A DNA stretch of 64,000 nt from Lineus longissimus (GCF_910592395.1 NC_088326.1:7385001-7449000), one strand, 5' to 3'; numbered from the stretch's first letter, positions 34,701-44,297 are shown. Notes: generated by a model not told the origin, from the sequence alone. Numbers and translations are program-made.

Positions 34701-36640
34701 GTATTAATTGGCAGAGGCATGTTGGTGCGTTTACTGGTGGCTGTTTTCTGCATGTCTGATGTTACATGTGATGGACCATCGTTGGAGGTATCGTCTACTC
34801 TTGCTGATGGTGGATTTGCGGACACTTCACATGTAGTATCATTTTCGTCTATGAAATTGACCTCATTTACATTTGATGAGTATGTTTCATCAAGAGAAAT
34901 GCCTTCTTGTTTGTAAAGTTCACTGTTTTCTACGAAGTGTTTCGTGAGATCATAGACTATTTTAGGTCGAATTGTTTCATGAATGATGGTCGACTTGTAT
35001 GCTAAACGACGTTTGAACTTTAAGTGGACTGTTGCAGAATTGTCAAACCTGCGTGGCAACACAGATATGACATCAGTCGGATTCATTGGTACATTTACTG
35101 TATTTCCAAAAATGCTGTATTGTTTTCCCATACCAAGTTGTTTTATCTGCATGAATGGAATCCGAAGTGCAGTGCATCGTTCCTCTGTGGCTGTTGGGAA
35201 AGTATCTCGGAGGCGTGTGGGTAGGTTGTGCATTTTGAATCCATTAACCATTGACATAGGTGGTATTTTCTTATTCAGTAGGTGTCCATGGCAAGTTTTG
35301 CAGATCCATTCTTCTCCTGAAAAACTTTTGTAGCCAGTTAGAACTGAATTTAGTAAATCTGGTGGTACTTCTTTCTTGTGAAAATATTCCCTATTCAGCA
35401 CATAGACACTGTGTTGATAAAATATTTGATGGCAACTGGTGCAAACGAAATCATCTCCTCGTTTCAGTAAGTCTTTAAAAACCTTGATTCTGCTTTCTAG
35501 AGTTTGATTTTTTCTTGCCTGCATTCGACGCTGATGACGTTTTTGTTTGTTAGGGTCAGAGTATTTAGCACGATTATGTTTTCTACGTTCATTTTCATTG
35601 TTTCGTATATGAAATTTGAGTCTCCTTTTAAATCGACTTGCATTTCGTATTTTGTTCTCTATTGTCCTTGATTCTGGGCTAGCTCTTCTTTTGGCTTTGG
35701 TTTTTTTGGCAGATTGATTTTCTTTTTCTTTGATGTCCAAATTTTGTCTTCTTCTTGATCGACTTGCACTTCGTATTTTGTTCTCTATGGACCTCGATGT
35801 GGGGCTGGCTCTTCTTTTCGCTTTGGTTTTTCTGGCAGATTCATTTTCTTTTTCTTTGATGTCCAAATTTTGTCTTCTTCTTGATCGACTTGTATTTCGT
35901 ATTTTGTTCTCTATGGACCTCGATGTGGGGCTAGCTCTTCTTTTCGCTTTGGTTTTTCTGGCAGATTCATTTTCTTTTTCTTTGATGTCCAAATTTTGTC
36001 TTCTTCTTGATCGACTTGTATTTCGTATTTTGTTCTCTATGGACCTTGATTCGGGGGTACCTCTCCTTTTCGCTTTGGTTTTTCTGGCGAATTCATTTTC
36101 TTTTTCTTTGATGTGGGAATTTTCTCTTCGTTTTGATCGACTTGCATTTCGCATTTTGTTCTCTATGGACCTTGATTCGGGGGTAGCTCTCCTTTTCGCT
36201 TTGGTTTTTCTGGCGGACTCATTTTCTTTTTCTTTGATGAGCAAGTTTTCTCTTCGCCTTGACCGACTTGCATTTCGTATTTTGTTTTCTATGGACCTTG
36301 ATTCGGGGGTAGCTCTCCTTTTTGCTTTGGTTTTTCTGGCGGATTCATTTTTTCTTTCTTTGATGTCCGAATTTTCTCTTTTTCTTGATGGACTTGCATT
36401 TCGTATTTTTTTGTTCTCTATGGATCTTGATTTGGGGGTAGCTGTCGTTTTCCTCTTATTGTTTGTACTTGATTGTGTTTCTTTCTCTTTGATATAATCT
36501 TCTTGTCTTCTTTTGAGTTGACTTTTATTTTGCATTGTGTTCTCTTTGGATCCGATTGTTTTGCTGATTATGGCATGTTCATTTTTGTTTTGCCTGTGTA
36601 CCTCACTTTCTGTGGTTGTGGATTGGTGTGGCATGTGCAT
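31715..36640 (-). CDS. Helentron Rep-helicase main frame (1641 residues)
   Basis: Residues about 60-345 are a basic 42-residue tandem repeat. Around 397-440 is a C..C..C..C zinc-ribbon-like region (FVCTSCHQIF and WICKTCHGHL). An acidic serine-rich linker follows. The Helitron-like Rep domain covers about 850-1170, with FFATFSAAETKW, the two-histidine motif SPHLHCLFW near 974 and a two-tyrosine segment YAVCIYIASYIMKSQ near 1155. The PIF1-type helicase starts near 1490, with Walker A GGAGVGKSHLL near 1505 and Walker B LMIDEIS near 1594. The frame ends in TGA right after GDLYQLQPVLDQ. The reading continues in the same frame, so the TGA is a nonsense mutation or readthrough site. The first ATG is at 36640, but entry by a -1 shift from the upstream frame is more likely. 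Confidence 0.9.
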   Translation of the reverse strand: MHMPHQSTTTESEVHRQNKNEHAIISKTIGSKENTMQNKSQLKRRQEDYIKEKETQSSTNNKRKTTATPKSRSIENKKIRNASPSRKRENSDIKERKNESARKTKAKRRATPESRSIENKIRNASRSRRRENLLIKEKENESARKTKAKRRATPESRSIENKMRNASRSKRRENSHIKEKENEFARKTKAKRRGTPESRSIENKIRNTSRSRRRQNLDIKEKENESARKTKAKRRASPTSRSIENKIRNTSRSRRRQNLDIKEKENESARKTKAKRRASPTSRSIENKIRSASRSRRRQNLDIKEKENQSAKKTKAKRRASPESRTIENKIRNASRFKRRLKFHIRNNENERRKHNRAKYSDPNKQKRHQRRMQARKNQTLESRIKVFKDLLKRGDDFVCTSCHQIFYQHSVYVLNREYFHKKEVPPDLLNSVLTGYKSFSGEEWICKTCHGHLLNKKIPPMSMVNGFKMHNLPTRLRDTFPTATEERCTALRIPFMQIKQLGMGKQYSIFGNTVNVPMNPTDVISVLPRRFDNSATVHLKFKRRLAYKSTIIHETIRPKIVYDLTKHFVENSELYKQEGISLDETYSSNVNEVNFIDENDTTCEVSANPPSARVDDTSNDGPSHVTSDMQKTATSKRTNMPLPINTNDNSPSIESDKTLQHSEQSQLGHTESIDSQQSTTDNDTSDSDSDTDDNNNKPWSEQTDEEGFSSGNKDTPLQNIDFLDDGCHALQIAPGEKNHPVSLYLDSYAEEKSFPILFAGIKRSDDKERHVPVKYSTICKVELRNVDSRFAQSVPNIFFKLKKLQTLQVRDAASTVLRKTNRNTLTAGQIKTANDIQSILDHDEGYTLLKTVRSSPPYYQAKQKELFAMLRQLGLPTFFATFSAAETKWTDLLQLLARKTNNQEVSLQNINDMNWMQRFHLIQKDPTTCARHFHYRTQLFLNNILKTPVSPIGHVEDYYIRVEYQQRGSPHLHCLFWIRGAPVFNCASEEDIIKFIDSYISCSSDVAEEFIQFIKLQMHRHTPTCKRKGKRLCRFGFPIPPMPKTVILDPLDSDMPKKDLKQAKQNYHRIKTILNSLPDDEDCTFEEFLSKCNLDYEQYIIAIRSSLKRKQVFLKRCVKDRRVNAYNIGLLTIWLANTDLQFVLDPYAVCIYIASYIMKSQRGMSQLLQQAAKEAKHGNLSIRDKLRNISNKFLNHCEVSAQEAIYLLLQLPLTQSSRDVIFINTSPPDRRTRILKPMSQIQNLPDSSTDITYAGLLERYSDRPPSLEDLTLADFTAYFDKQRKTTRTTKEIEESIDVTDNNIETISAGTKIPLSNGDTLVKRTFPKVLRYVRYNVNTDTELHCRELLMLFLPWRNEASLMGDFTSYEARVKENIHSIMKIRKQYEINAEHLYEEAMLQVNEELVMESLNEIAPSTRHDEEEPDDQQTLPTVLHPPNENLSTFSEWSDGSQLSSNIVIQNRLSDVEYLNLLRALNPEQKDFLHHILNCTKVSPQPFYIFLSGGAGVGKSHLLKATYQALSRYFDTLPGENPDEKKVFIAAPTGKAAFQVNGSTLHSLLHIPANHGLESCNTLDQSTLNSLRCLFTKLQVLMIDEISMVGRMMFNLIDCRLRQIFGSQQPFAGISLLLVGDLYQLQPVLDQ
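35650..36430 (-). repeat. 126-bp (42-residue) tandem repeat inside the Helentron gene
   Basis: About six or seven units, each containing KTKAKRRATPESRSIENKI, are stacked at exactly 126 bp (for example 35729, 35855 and 35981). The multiple of three keeps the reading frame. The units are strongly basic and probably bind nucleic acid or act as a nuclear signal. The antisense frame through the same DNA is a shadow. Confidence 0.85.
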
Positions 36641-37263
36641 TTGTTTTTTTTTTCTGGAGGAAGAACATTTTGTCTAGTACAACTTTGTGATTTGTGAAGG
36701 CCTTGTATAGGTGGTTGTATTGTTGGGAAAGACAGAACTACCTGATAATGCAGACAATGTTTTAAGTGTGAACGAGCATTTCCAATATCATAAGTTATTT
36801 TTTTCGGGTTCAATCCAAGTAGACATGAGAATGCAAAGGCTATGGCCATGATGCGACAAATAGGGTCACTTGATTGTTGCGTCACATCAACATATTCCAC
36901 ATTATCATTGTTTATCTGGTTGTAGACAAGGCATAACTGGAGGAATGTTTGTTGCAAATGTTCCGAGGACATTAAAGAATCGTAGATGTAAATTCTTTTA
37001 GACGTAGAATGATAGTATGATGTACTCCAATGATTTTTTAGAGGATGGATTAATATTGAGTCCTTGTCTGCTGGTATTGGTGGTGGACGTTTGTTTGAAT
37101 CTTCACTTTGAGATAGAAAGTGCAACTCTGCTGGAGAATAGTAACCAATATGTCCTTCGTATTTGAGGCGATTTGCATAAAGATGCATAAGGTTCATGGC
37201 TGCCATGATGACATCATCAGTGATATCAGTGTTGCCTACAAAATATTCAACTTTCTTGTAGTT
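36568..37263 (-). CDS. Helentron N-terminal frame: Ulp1-like cysteine protease, main exon
   Basis: The exon starts at 37263 after a strong acceptor (TTTTTTCTTTCCAG) and is open from its first codon, so the internal ATG at 37206 is not the start. The fold is that of a C48/Ulp1-like protease: KNHWSTSYYHS with the catalytic His, IYDSLMSS with the Asp, and VTQQSSDPICRIMAIAFAF with the Gln and Cys. The usual DCG around the cysteine is ICR here, so activity is uncertain. The frame ends at 36568, overlapping the next frame by 73 nt. The overlap holds A AAA AAC (36649-36643), where a -1 shift enters the Rep-helicase frame exactly. Confidence 0.75.
   Translation of the reverse strand, partial: NYKKVEYFVGNTDITDDVIMAAMNLMHLYANRLKYEGHIGYYSPAELHFLSQSEDSNKRPPPIPADKDSILIHPLKNHWSTSYYHSTSKRIYIYDSLMSSEHLQQTFLQLCLVYNQINNDNVEYVDVTQQSSDPICRIMAIAFAFSCLLGLNPKKITYDIGNARSHLKHCLHYQVVLSFPTIQPPIQGLHKSQSCTRQNVLPPEKKNKCTCHTNPQPQKVRYTGKTKMNMP
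36643..36653 (-). promoter_or_regulatory. Putative -1 ribosomal frameshift site (A AAA AAC)
   Basis: On the minus strand ten A residues are followed by C. Relative to the protease frame the codons are GAA AAA AAA AAC, so the canonical heptamer A AAA AAC is in the correct phase. After slipping, the next codon begins at 36643 (CAA ATG CAC), the frame of the 1641-residue protein. The receiving frame is open upstream only to a TAG at 36676-36674. I cannot see an obvious strong stem-loop just downstream. A simple one-base indel in the A-run is the alternative. Confidence 0.5.
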
Positions 37264-37522
37264 CTGGAAAGAAAAAAGAAATTGTACAATGGATTTGATG
37301 AAGGTGTGTGCGAGGTCAGGGATGATAGTGAATTGTCTTGGAAAAAATGGTTGACAGTGCTATTGGTGGAAGAGGAGTTGAGGAAGTGGATGGTTGGAAA
37401 AAAAGGACTTTAAGCTGTCATCTATATCATCATCTCATTTTTGTGTTTAAAGATGAAGTTGAGAATGAAATATTGTAAGGATGAGTCATGTCATAGTTAT
37501 GATTTGAAATGAATGAACTGAC

Positions 37523-37607
37523 CTGTCTCTTTTCAGCTATATAAATGGCATGACGGTGTGCTTTCATAGTATTTGATGTTTTCTTCAGTTTTGGCATGAT
37601 TATATAT
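37523..37607 (-). CDS. Helentron first coding exon
   Basis: Acceptor CTTTCTTTAG precedes the exon at 37607. ATG at 37597-37595 opens 25 codons (MPKLKKTSNTMKAHRHAIY..) ending at donor ACAG-GTCAGT (exon end 37523). Phase 0 joins it to the phase-0 start of the 37263 exon. The basic start could be a nuclear signal. Confidence 0.65.
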
Positions 37608-37753
37608 CTAAAGAAAGGAGTTAAAGTGTAAGTACATGTATATGTTGGTTGCTGGGCAATTTTTGAAAATGAGAAAGCTTTGTATAGTGAACAATAGGAT
37701 ATCAGTGACAGATATTAGAAGTTTGCAAATTAAATTTCTTTAACATAGTTTAC

Positions 37754-37826
37754 CTTTGTTTGGTCAGCTGTGGTACTTTAATTTCTATATGGTGATTTCT
37801 TTGATAGTCATGGAAAGGCCGATTAT
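37754..37826 (-). other. Probable 5' untranslated exon of the Helentron gene
   Basis: On the minus strand, acceptor TTTCTTTACAG and donor CAAAG-GTAAAC bracket 73 nt with no long frame, just upstream of the first coding exon. The splice signals are good. Transcription is not shown. Confidence 0.4.
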
Positions 37827-37829
37827 CTG

Positions 37830-38970
37830 TAAAGAAACAAGCTTTAAATTCTTTTCTGCCTTTTTTTATTGAATGTATTATGATTACAGAGCGTGAAGCA
37901 TGTGATTTTCAGAAGAACAAATATGTCAAGCAGACCGTCAACACAAAATCTGGTTAATGCCATCTAAATGACAATATACTGACTAAGAGTTATGAGTTGA
38001 CAATTACATGATTAGGGAAGATATGTTGATTAGAAAACTGATGACAATGATGAAGACAGAACACACTAAATAATTGGTCCTTTGCAGTTTTGAACAGTAC
38101 TGCACAATTACAATAAAAGAGAGAACATTGCAATGAAGATGACAGGATTAGGAATGGATATGCTAATTAGGCCATATCAAATTAATTGTTTAGTTAGCAG
38201 ATTGTTTTGGCTTCCTCATGAGCGGGTGAGGGGGAAATAAAACTAGGAATAAAATGGGCCCATCATATGGAACTATTATGTGGATGAACAGAATTATCTA
38301 CTTTTGGGAATTTTGGCATGCGGGAAATCTGTTAACGAATTAATTAATATGGTATGGCCTTACAGAACAGATGATAATGATGAAGACAGAGTACACTAGG
38401 TTCTAAGAAAAATGAATTATTGGTGTCTTCCTTTGCAGTTTCGAACAGAATTGAACAATTACAATACAAAACAGCAGGATGGAATGAAGCTTACAATATG
38501 TCGATTAGAGACAGATGAAAATCATGAAGACAGAGCACAGTTGCTTCTGAGAACACTGGAAAATTGGTTTCTTTACAGTTTTGAAATGAAATGCACAGCA
38601 ACAATTATGATACAAGACAGCACACTGCTATGAAGCTTACATAATTAGGACAGAATATGTGATTAGAGAACAGATGAAGACAATGAAGACAGAGCAGACT
38701 AGTTTCTGAAAAGAATGAATGATTGATTTTTTTGCTGTTTTAAACAGAACTGCACAATGCAGGCATCACACTGCAATGAAGATAGGACGTTACCGAGATT
38801 GTATGTGATAAATTGGTTCATATGACATGGCCATGAACATATAATGGTTTGTTATTCTTTGATATTAGGCAACTTCAAAATAAATTGAAGAGAAGAGAGA
38901 AAATGCTTTATAACATGCATGTACATGTTATTGCATTACATGAAAGTTACGGAGGTAGAAGTTGACTAAT
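37830..38970. repeat. Degenerate ~150-bp repeats between two genes
   Basis: Copies near 38034, 38365, 38513 and 38666 share GATAATGATGAAGACAGAG and TTTGCAGTTTTGAACAGAA phrases. They are divergent and irregularly spaced and contain no supportable gene. Confidence 0.55.
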
Positions 38971-38971
38971 T

Positions 38972-39628
38972 TTACAACTTCCTCTTTTTGGGGGTGCTGC
39001 TACATTTCGGGAGCAGTTCATCCTGTTTTTTTCCTACAGCGTCTTGTTGCTCAAGGTCATCGTTGATTGGCTGTGCCTTTTCAGTTGTCCCTGGTTGATG
39101 TGTAGCATGAGTGGAAGTTCCAGGTTCTTCCACAACAGGATCCTTTGGCGGTGGGCTAGAGTGATGCAGAGTGGCCTGGGCTGGCTGATTCATCACTCCG
39201 TGCTTTTCTTTTGTGTCAGATTTGTCTGTGGGAGATGGTTTCAGCTGATTATCATGAACTGATTCATTCGACTCGAATGCAACTGAGTCATCGCCAATAG
39301 ATATATCAGAGAAGAAGCTGTCATTTAATTCTGTCAGTTTGTGTATTCGATGTTTCAGTGCGATGTTCTCATTTTCTAAGTGTGTTGCTTTCTTTTCCAA
39401 GTCCTTTGCCTTGAAGTAGATTGAAGCAAGGTTGCCATGAGCAAGTCGTGCAATTTTCTCCAGATTTATTTTTGCTTGTTGTATTTGACCAAGTCCTTTC
39501 TGTTTTTGGGCAGGATCATTCAGGTTTAAAAGGTAGAAACCCGAGTTCATTAAGAGGAATGCACTTTCGAACTGTTTGTTAAGGTCAGTTTTGCAGTCGA
39601 CCACAAACTCTGGAAGTGTTTTAGCCAT
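38972..39628 (-). CDS. Small coiled-coil protein, unknown family (218 residues)
   Basis: The coding exon begins just after acceptor TTTCTCTTTACAG, 7 nt before the ATG, so the 5' leader is spliced. A plausible donor, AACCG-GTAATAT, lies upstream at about 39710. Residues 1-75 are helical. Residues 76-105 form a heptad-like coiled coil (KDLEKKATHLENENIALKH). The rest is a polar Pro/Ser/Glu-rich tail ending TPKKRKL, which resembles a nuclear localisation signal. It lies about 1.1 kb upstream of the Helentron on the same strand, so it could be a second Helentron gene, a captured host gene or an independent gene. No catalytic domain is visible. Confidence 0.55.
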   Translation of the reverse strand: MAKTLPEFVVDCKTDLNKQFESAFLLMNSGFYLLNLNDPAQKQKGLGQIQQAKINLEKIARLAHGNLASIYFKAKDLEKKATHLENENIALKHRIHKLTELNDSFFSDISIGDDSVAFESNESVHDNQLKPSPTDKSDTKEKHGVMNQPAQATLHHSSPPPKDPVVEEPGTSTHATHQPGTTEKAQPINDDLEQQDAVGKKQDELLPKCSSTPKKRKL

Positions 39629-39709
39629 TGTTATTTATTCTGTAAAGAGAAATAATTTAATAGCATAGCATAGAAGAGTAAAGTAATGAAGATATGAAGA
39701 TATATTACC

Positions 39710-40310
39710 GGTTATTCTGTTGGGTAGGAATGGGTGAGTCTCGCAGACAGGAACCAACATCTATTGCTGTGACCAAAGGACTATCGATTGACACTGACTG
39801 GGACAAGAAACAATTATCTGCTATGGTAGGGACAAGAAACCAATATCCATTGATGTGAGCAAAGGACAAATGGATTCTAACTGACTGGAACAAGAAACAA
39901 TAAAAAACATTCATTGGTATGGCCTTATGTGCAATGGTAAGGACAAGACACCAATATCTATTGCTGTGCCCAAGGGCCATGGATTCTAACATGACTGGGA
40001 CAAGAAACAATAAAAAATATCATTGGTATGGCCTTATCTGCTATTGTAGGGACAAGAAACCAATATCCATTGATGTGACCAAAGGACTAATGGATTCTAA
40101 CTGACTGGGACAAGAAACAATGAAACACATTCATTGGTATGGCCTTATGTGCAATGGTAAGAACAAGACACCAATATCTATTGCTGTGCCCAAGGGCCAT
40201 GGATTCTAACATGACTGGGACAAGAAATAATAAAAAATATCATTGGTATGGCCTTGTAACTGACTGTGACAAGAAACATTGAAAAAAGTCATTGGTATGG
40301 CCTTTATATG
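39710..40310. repeat. Tandem repeat, ~115-bp monomers in 229-bp dimers
   Basis: The phrases GACTGGGACAAGAAACAAT and CATTGGTATGGCCTTAT alternate. The dimer landmark GCCATGGATTCTAACATGAC recurs at about 39968 and 40197 (period 229 bp). The frames through it are shadows. Confidence 0.75.
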
Positions 40311-40514
40311 ATGTCCAGATTTAATCCATATCTTACTTTTATTCGTGTGAAAATAGGTGCTAACGGAACAGTAAAAACAAAGAACGGGTAGGCCTACCAT
40401 ACGATCTCGGTTCAAGCCGGCAACTGTCTTCCTACATGAATGAGTAGCGTGACCAAATAAGGAATCCCATTGACAACATTTTTACGCGGGCTTTTATTTC
40501 ATTGGTTTAAAGAA

Positions 40515-40592
40515 GTTACCTCATCACCAGCAGCACTACTTGCTTCTCATGACTCTTTGACACAGAAGTATTGGGGAGGAAAACCAGCATGT
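40515..40592 (-). repeat. Split direct repeat B2 (3' terminus)
   Basis: This 78-bp copy of B1 (40789-40866) starts GTTACCTCATCACCAG and marks the 3' end of the DIRS element. It is separated from A2 by 138 bp. Confidence 0.9.
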
Positions 40593-40730
40593 GTCAAAGA
40601 GCATGAAAGGATACAACCGCTTACTCAGGAAGGGTGGGCGGGGAGGGGAACCACTTGCCATACACCCCCGAGTCTTTACCGATGTTTAATATATTGTCTC
40701 ATCACTCCAACATCTCTCTTCCATCTTCTA

Positions 40731-40866
40731 CGTCACGCAGGATAAAATGGACGAGTCATGGTATTCGCCGTGTAGTGTCGCTAGTGATGTTACCTCATCA
40801 CCAGCAGCACTACTTGCTTCTCATGACTCTTTGACACAGAAGTATTGGGGAGGAAAACCAGCATGT
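40731..40866 (-). repeat. Internal B1-A2 junction
   Basis: A2 (40731-40790) and B1 (40789-40866) abut, sharing the dinucleotide GT. The junction contains both terminal sequences side by side and can serve to regenerate the ends during replication. Confidence 0.9.
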
Positions 40867-41149
40867 TGTAATATTCACCAATGTATACATCCCAGTACAC
40901 TGTTCCCCTTTTTCCCACCCCCAATACTTACTCCCCAATACTTCCCAACACTTTGTCCGAAAACAATGCAGAACGTCTTAACGTATAATATATTACTTTA
41001 TTGCGCATATTACGCCCTTTAATCAACTTAACACAGGGATACCAGCAGAACCCTGATAATACTTAAATTCTGACCTCTGCCCTATACCCATATTTGATGC
41101 CAAAAATGGATATCTTACAATATGGGTATCACTCTCCTCCATACACATT

Positions 41150-42371
41150 TTAACCAAACGCATTTGATAAGCTATCTGGCACACATTCATAGAACACTTT
41201 CTCAAAATTGTCCGAATTAGTAGTCGAATCCGCCAAACGTCCGGCAACGACAGCCGCATCCCTAACCTTTTCTACTCTACTATAATACGAAGCGGACTCT
41301 TGAGTCGCCATACCGACATGGTCCATCATTTGCCGTTCATTTTCGACTGATCCTGACAGACCGAGAAGTACTGAGCATCCCGCACGGAGACTATGTGGGG
41401 TTTCACCCTGGTAAATTCCCAAGGTTACCAAATACTCTCTGAATCTAAGATACATTACAGAATATGTAACATTGTCGTCCAAGACTCTATCCGACTCGTC
41501 TACCACCCTAAATAAATATCCATATGCTAGGTTAACACCCTTTGATTTACACCAACGGATATACCGTTCCAAGCCTGCTATTGGACATATCTGCTTATCT
41601 TCACATCTCTTAACAACAAATTGATTTACAGTTGAATTTCCACCCCTTATTGTCTTCGTAATGGTATGGCAAAATAACATGCCTGAGTCATCCGACAATC
41701 TTTTCACCTCCTGTGAAGGAACTCTAGATAAATCAGTCGCTCTGTCTCCGGCAAAGTAAAGAAGTTTGAAAAATGCCTGGTCCCTTATCAACACAAACCT
41801 CTGTCTCAATGACAGATCCGGCCTACCAAACTGGTTATCAATATATTTCGCCAGCTGCGTAAGCTTACTCAAGAAAAGTGGCTTAGCCTGAGATGGTAAA
41901 ACATGAGCTTGAGCCTGTTCTAAGGCTATTTGTTTGCAATAATTCTTAACCACCAGTGATGATGCAGGATTTCCACTATTTGTTTTTATGTTCCATTCCC
42001 TGCCTCTACCTTCTAGCTCAAAAACGTCCACCAATTTTTGAGCTAAATTTTTAGCTGTCGCAGCAGCCAATCTAAGTGGACAAGAACACCTTATCTCACG
42101 CTTATTCCCCAAATAGGGACATTGTATATTATGGATTTTAGTTTTCCCAACAGTATCCTTATAAACTAAAAACTTTAACACATCTACCGGATGACACGTA
42201 CTCAAAGATGGCTTATACGGCAGCTCATCATAAAAGAGTAACAATGACTTCTTCACACTACACTGTCTCTTATACTTATCCGAACCTTGCCAAACTGTAT
42301 TAAGGTATGAAATCCTGTTTTCAATAGCCGCTATATTAACCTGTGGTCCTCTTACATTGCTAATAACCTGG
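41150..42371 (-). CDS. DIRS tyrosine recombinase
   Basis: The frame opens at 42371 after acceptor TGTACATTCCAG and is open from that point. It ends at 41150. It encodes the integrase that inserts the circular DNA copy. The catalytic residues are visible: FAGDRATDL with the first Arg, PHSLRAG with the His-x-x-Arg box, and MMDHVGMAT..SASYYSR with the last His and the tyrosine. The SAM-like core-binding part precedes it (KLTQLAKYIDNQFGRPDLS). The gene appears intact. It follows the RT gene with only a short gap. A 68-nt intron with donor GTATGT at the end of RT is possible, but that join is out of frame as read. Confidence 0.85.
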
Positions 42372-42409
42372 AATGTACAAATGCCAAATTTTTAAAACTT
42401 GTTAACACT

Positions 42410-44013
42410 CTATTGAAAGGATAATCTATAAACATACAAGGCATGTTTTAACCCGTTGGTATCCAAAATAAATCCTCTCTTCGATGGCAGCAAAATTACC
42501 CCCTTCTGTCCTTTATATCCCAGACAAACAGACGACTTTGTGTACATTCGTATAACTGGAGCCCAAATAGGGGAATTTTGCAGTCCAGGAGCCACCAGTG
42601 TATAGCCTGCTATCTTCTGTTCCATCAAGAAAGTCAGAACTGGCAAAATCAAGGGGTATGGTGGAAAAACGTATGGATTCTCGCATGACATAATGTTTTG
42701 AGCGAACAAATTAACTCCTGCTGAGTTTGGGCTTGGCCCTGGAGTGAAATGACGCAAAGGCCGTGAATCCGCATCTTTCATGACGTTACTGTCTAACGCC
42801 ATTAAATCCAACGTATGAGGGCCAAACAACCGCTGAACCGTGTGCCATGATTTACCAGACAACGTTACATCTGACATACACAACTTTCTTGATGGAGCAT
42901 CAGCAGGATTGTCACCAGACGGAATGTAATACAACCTCAAATCAACACAGAAGCCATACACAAGCTGAAACAACTTTTTCACCCTATCATTCAGTGCTCT
43001 TTCTCTCACTCCCTGATTTTCCCATGCTGCCACTACAACTTTACTGTCCGTAAACACATCTACCCTATGACCCGCAATCTGAGACCCAATCGACTGAAGA
43101 GCACAGCAAATAGCATCTGCCTCCTTTAAATGTATCGGTCTATCATCCCCCTCTCTCCAAAAATCTGAAAACGAGGTACCCGGCATATACCCTGACAACA
43201 TCTTCACACCGAATTTAAACAGAGACGCATCTGTCGCCAACATCACCTGCTTATGACACTCTAATTTCCATGATAGAAAACCACTCCATGAATCAATAAA
43301 CTCCCAATGTTTAATCTCCTCCACTAACTCGGGATAAAGCTGCACTTGTCTATCATGTTGTAGGCAAAACGATATAGCCCTATTAATCTCCCTTGTATAT
43401 AATTTCGCTGCAGGTACAACGAGTACCAAAGAAACGCACTTCCCAACCAATCTCTGTAGCGTTCTCACATCTACCGTCTCCCGCTCCAATATACTTTGTC
43501 TCAAAGCTATGAAACTGTCTTTTTTATCCTGGGGTAATAAATAAGCCTGCTTTTCAGAGTCCACAATAAAGCCCAGGTGTCTCAATGATGTCACCCCCAA
43601 CAAACTGCTCTTGTGTAGTGCGAAGAAATATCCTAACCGATCCAACAACTGTATTAATGCATACCTAGTAAGATCTATGTTAATTACCACCTTGCCTGTA
43701 CTTTGGCTAATTGCCTCCGCTGCAAATCTATCATCTATATACTGCGTAGTGCAAATACCAAAACTACGCAGATACAGCGTTGGCACCATGCCTAGTGTCT
43801 GGTAAATATACGGGGCCGCCTTCCATCCAAATGGAAGGGTATTATACACCATAATGTACCCCCCAAACTGAATCCCGAAGAACTTTCGTGACCCTGCCGA
43901 CAAACGAATATGATTATACCCTGACTTCCAGTCAGACGATACCATCTTGGCATCCTTACCGATGACCCGGTGCATATCACGTAAATTCTCTAAACAGAAA
44001 GGGGAATCCTTAA
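42410..44013 (-). CDS. DIRS reverse transcriptase / RNase H, main part
   Basis: The segment resumes the reverse transcriptase immediately after the inserted element. Motifs: SDWKSGYNHIRL (first catalytic Asp region), NTLPFGWKAAPYIYQ, and QYIDDRFAA (the YxDD box, here YIDD). RNase H follows with ATDASLFKFGV, HLKEADAI, FTDSKVVVAAW and ..NPADAPSR. The C-terminal 150 residues (FGPHTLDLMA..) resemble the region after RNase H in DIRS polyproteins. The nominal ATG at 44020 lies inside the transposon end and is not a real start. Apart from the insertion at its N-terminal edge this part is open. Confidence 0.9.
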
Positions 44014-44297
44014 AGGCCATATATCAAGGTTTTTTGCCATTTTCTGCTGTAAGACGATTTCAAAAGTGTACCTAACACTTTATACAATACAGAAAACCAA
44101 ATGCAATTAGCTCCATCCATTTTGTGTTTTGACAACTTGATTACCTAATCAGGCTAGCAACTGGCTTGTTAGAGCCAGGCGGCGGGTTCAGCAAAAGTTG
44201 TGATGTAGATCAGGTTATCTGTACATGTCATGCAATCATAAACGCAGGAGGGCCTTAATTAATTATGCACACCTGGAAGTAATGTGTTTCATTCACT

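Larger units (their letters stand above)
29900..37826 (-). mobile_element. Helentron (Helitron-class rolling-circle transposon)
   Basis: Reading on the minus strand the order is: two small 5' exons, Ulp1-like protease, basic repeat region, zinc-ribbon/DUF6570-like region, Helitron Rep (HUH) nuclease, PIF1-type helicase and a C-terminal endonuclease. A Rep-helicase fused to an AP-endonuclease-like domain is the signature of the Helentron group of rolling-circle transposons. The coding part spans 30113-37597. The outer limits given are approximate. As read, the protein is interrupted by one frame change (36643-36649) and one TGA (31717-31715). Confidence 0.85.

Noticed and set aside
35730-36497. 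255-residue plus-strand frame of hydrophobic repeats
   Set aside because: It is the exact antisense of the basic 42-residue repeat in the Helentron gene.
42372-42439. A 68-nt intron joining the DIRS RT to the recombinase
   Set aside because: Donor GTATGT and acceptor TTCCAG exist, but splicing them puts the recombinase out of frame as read.
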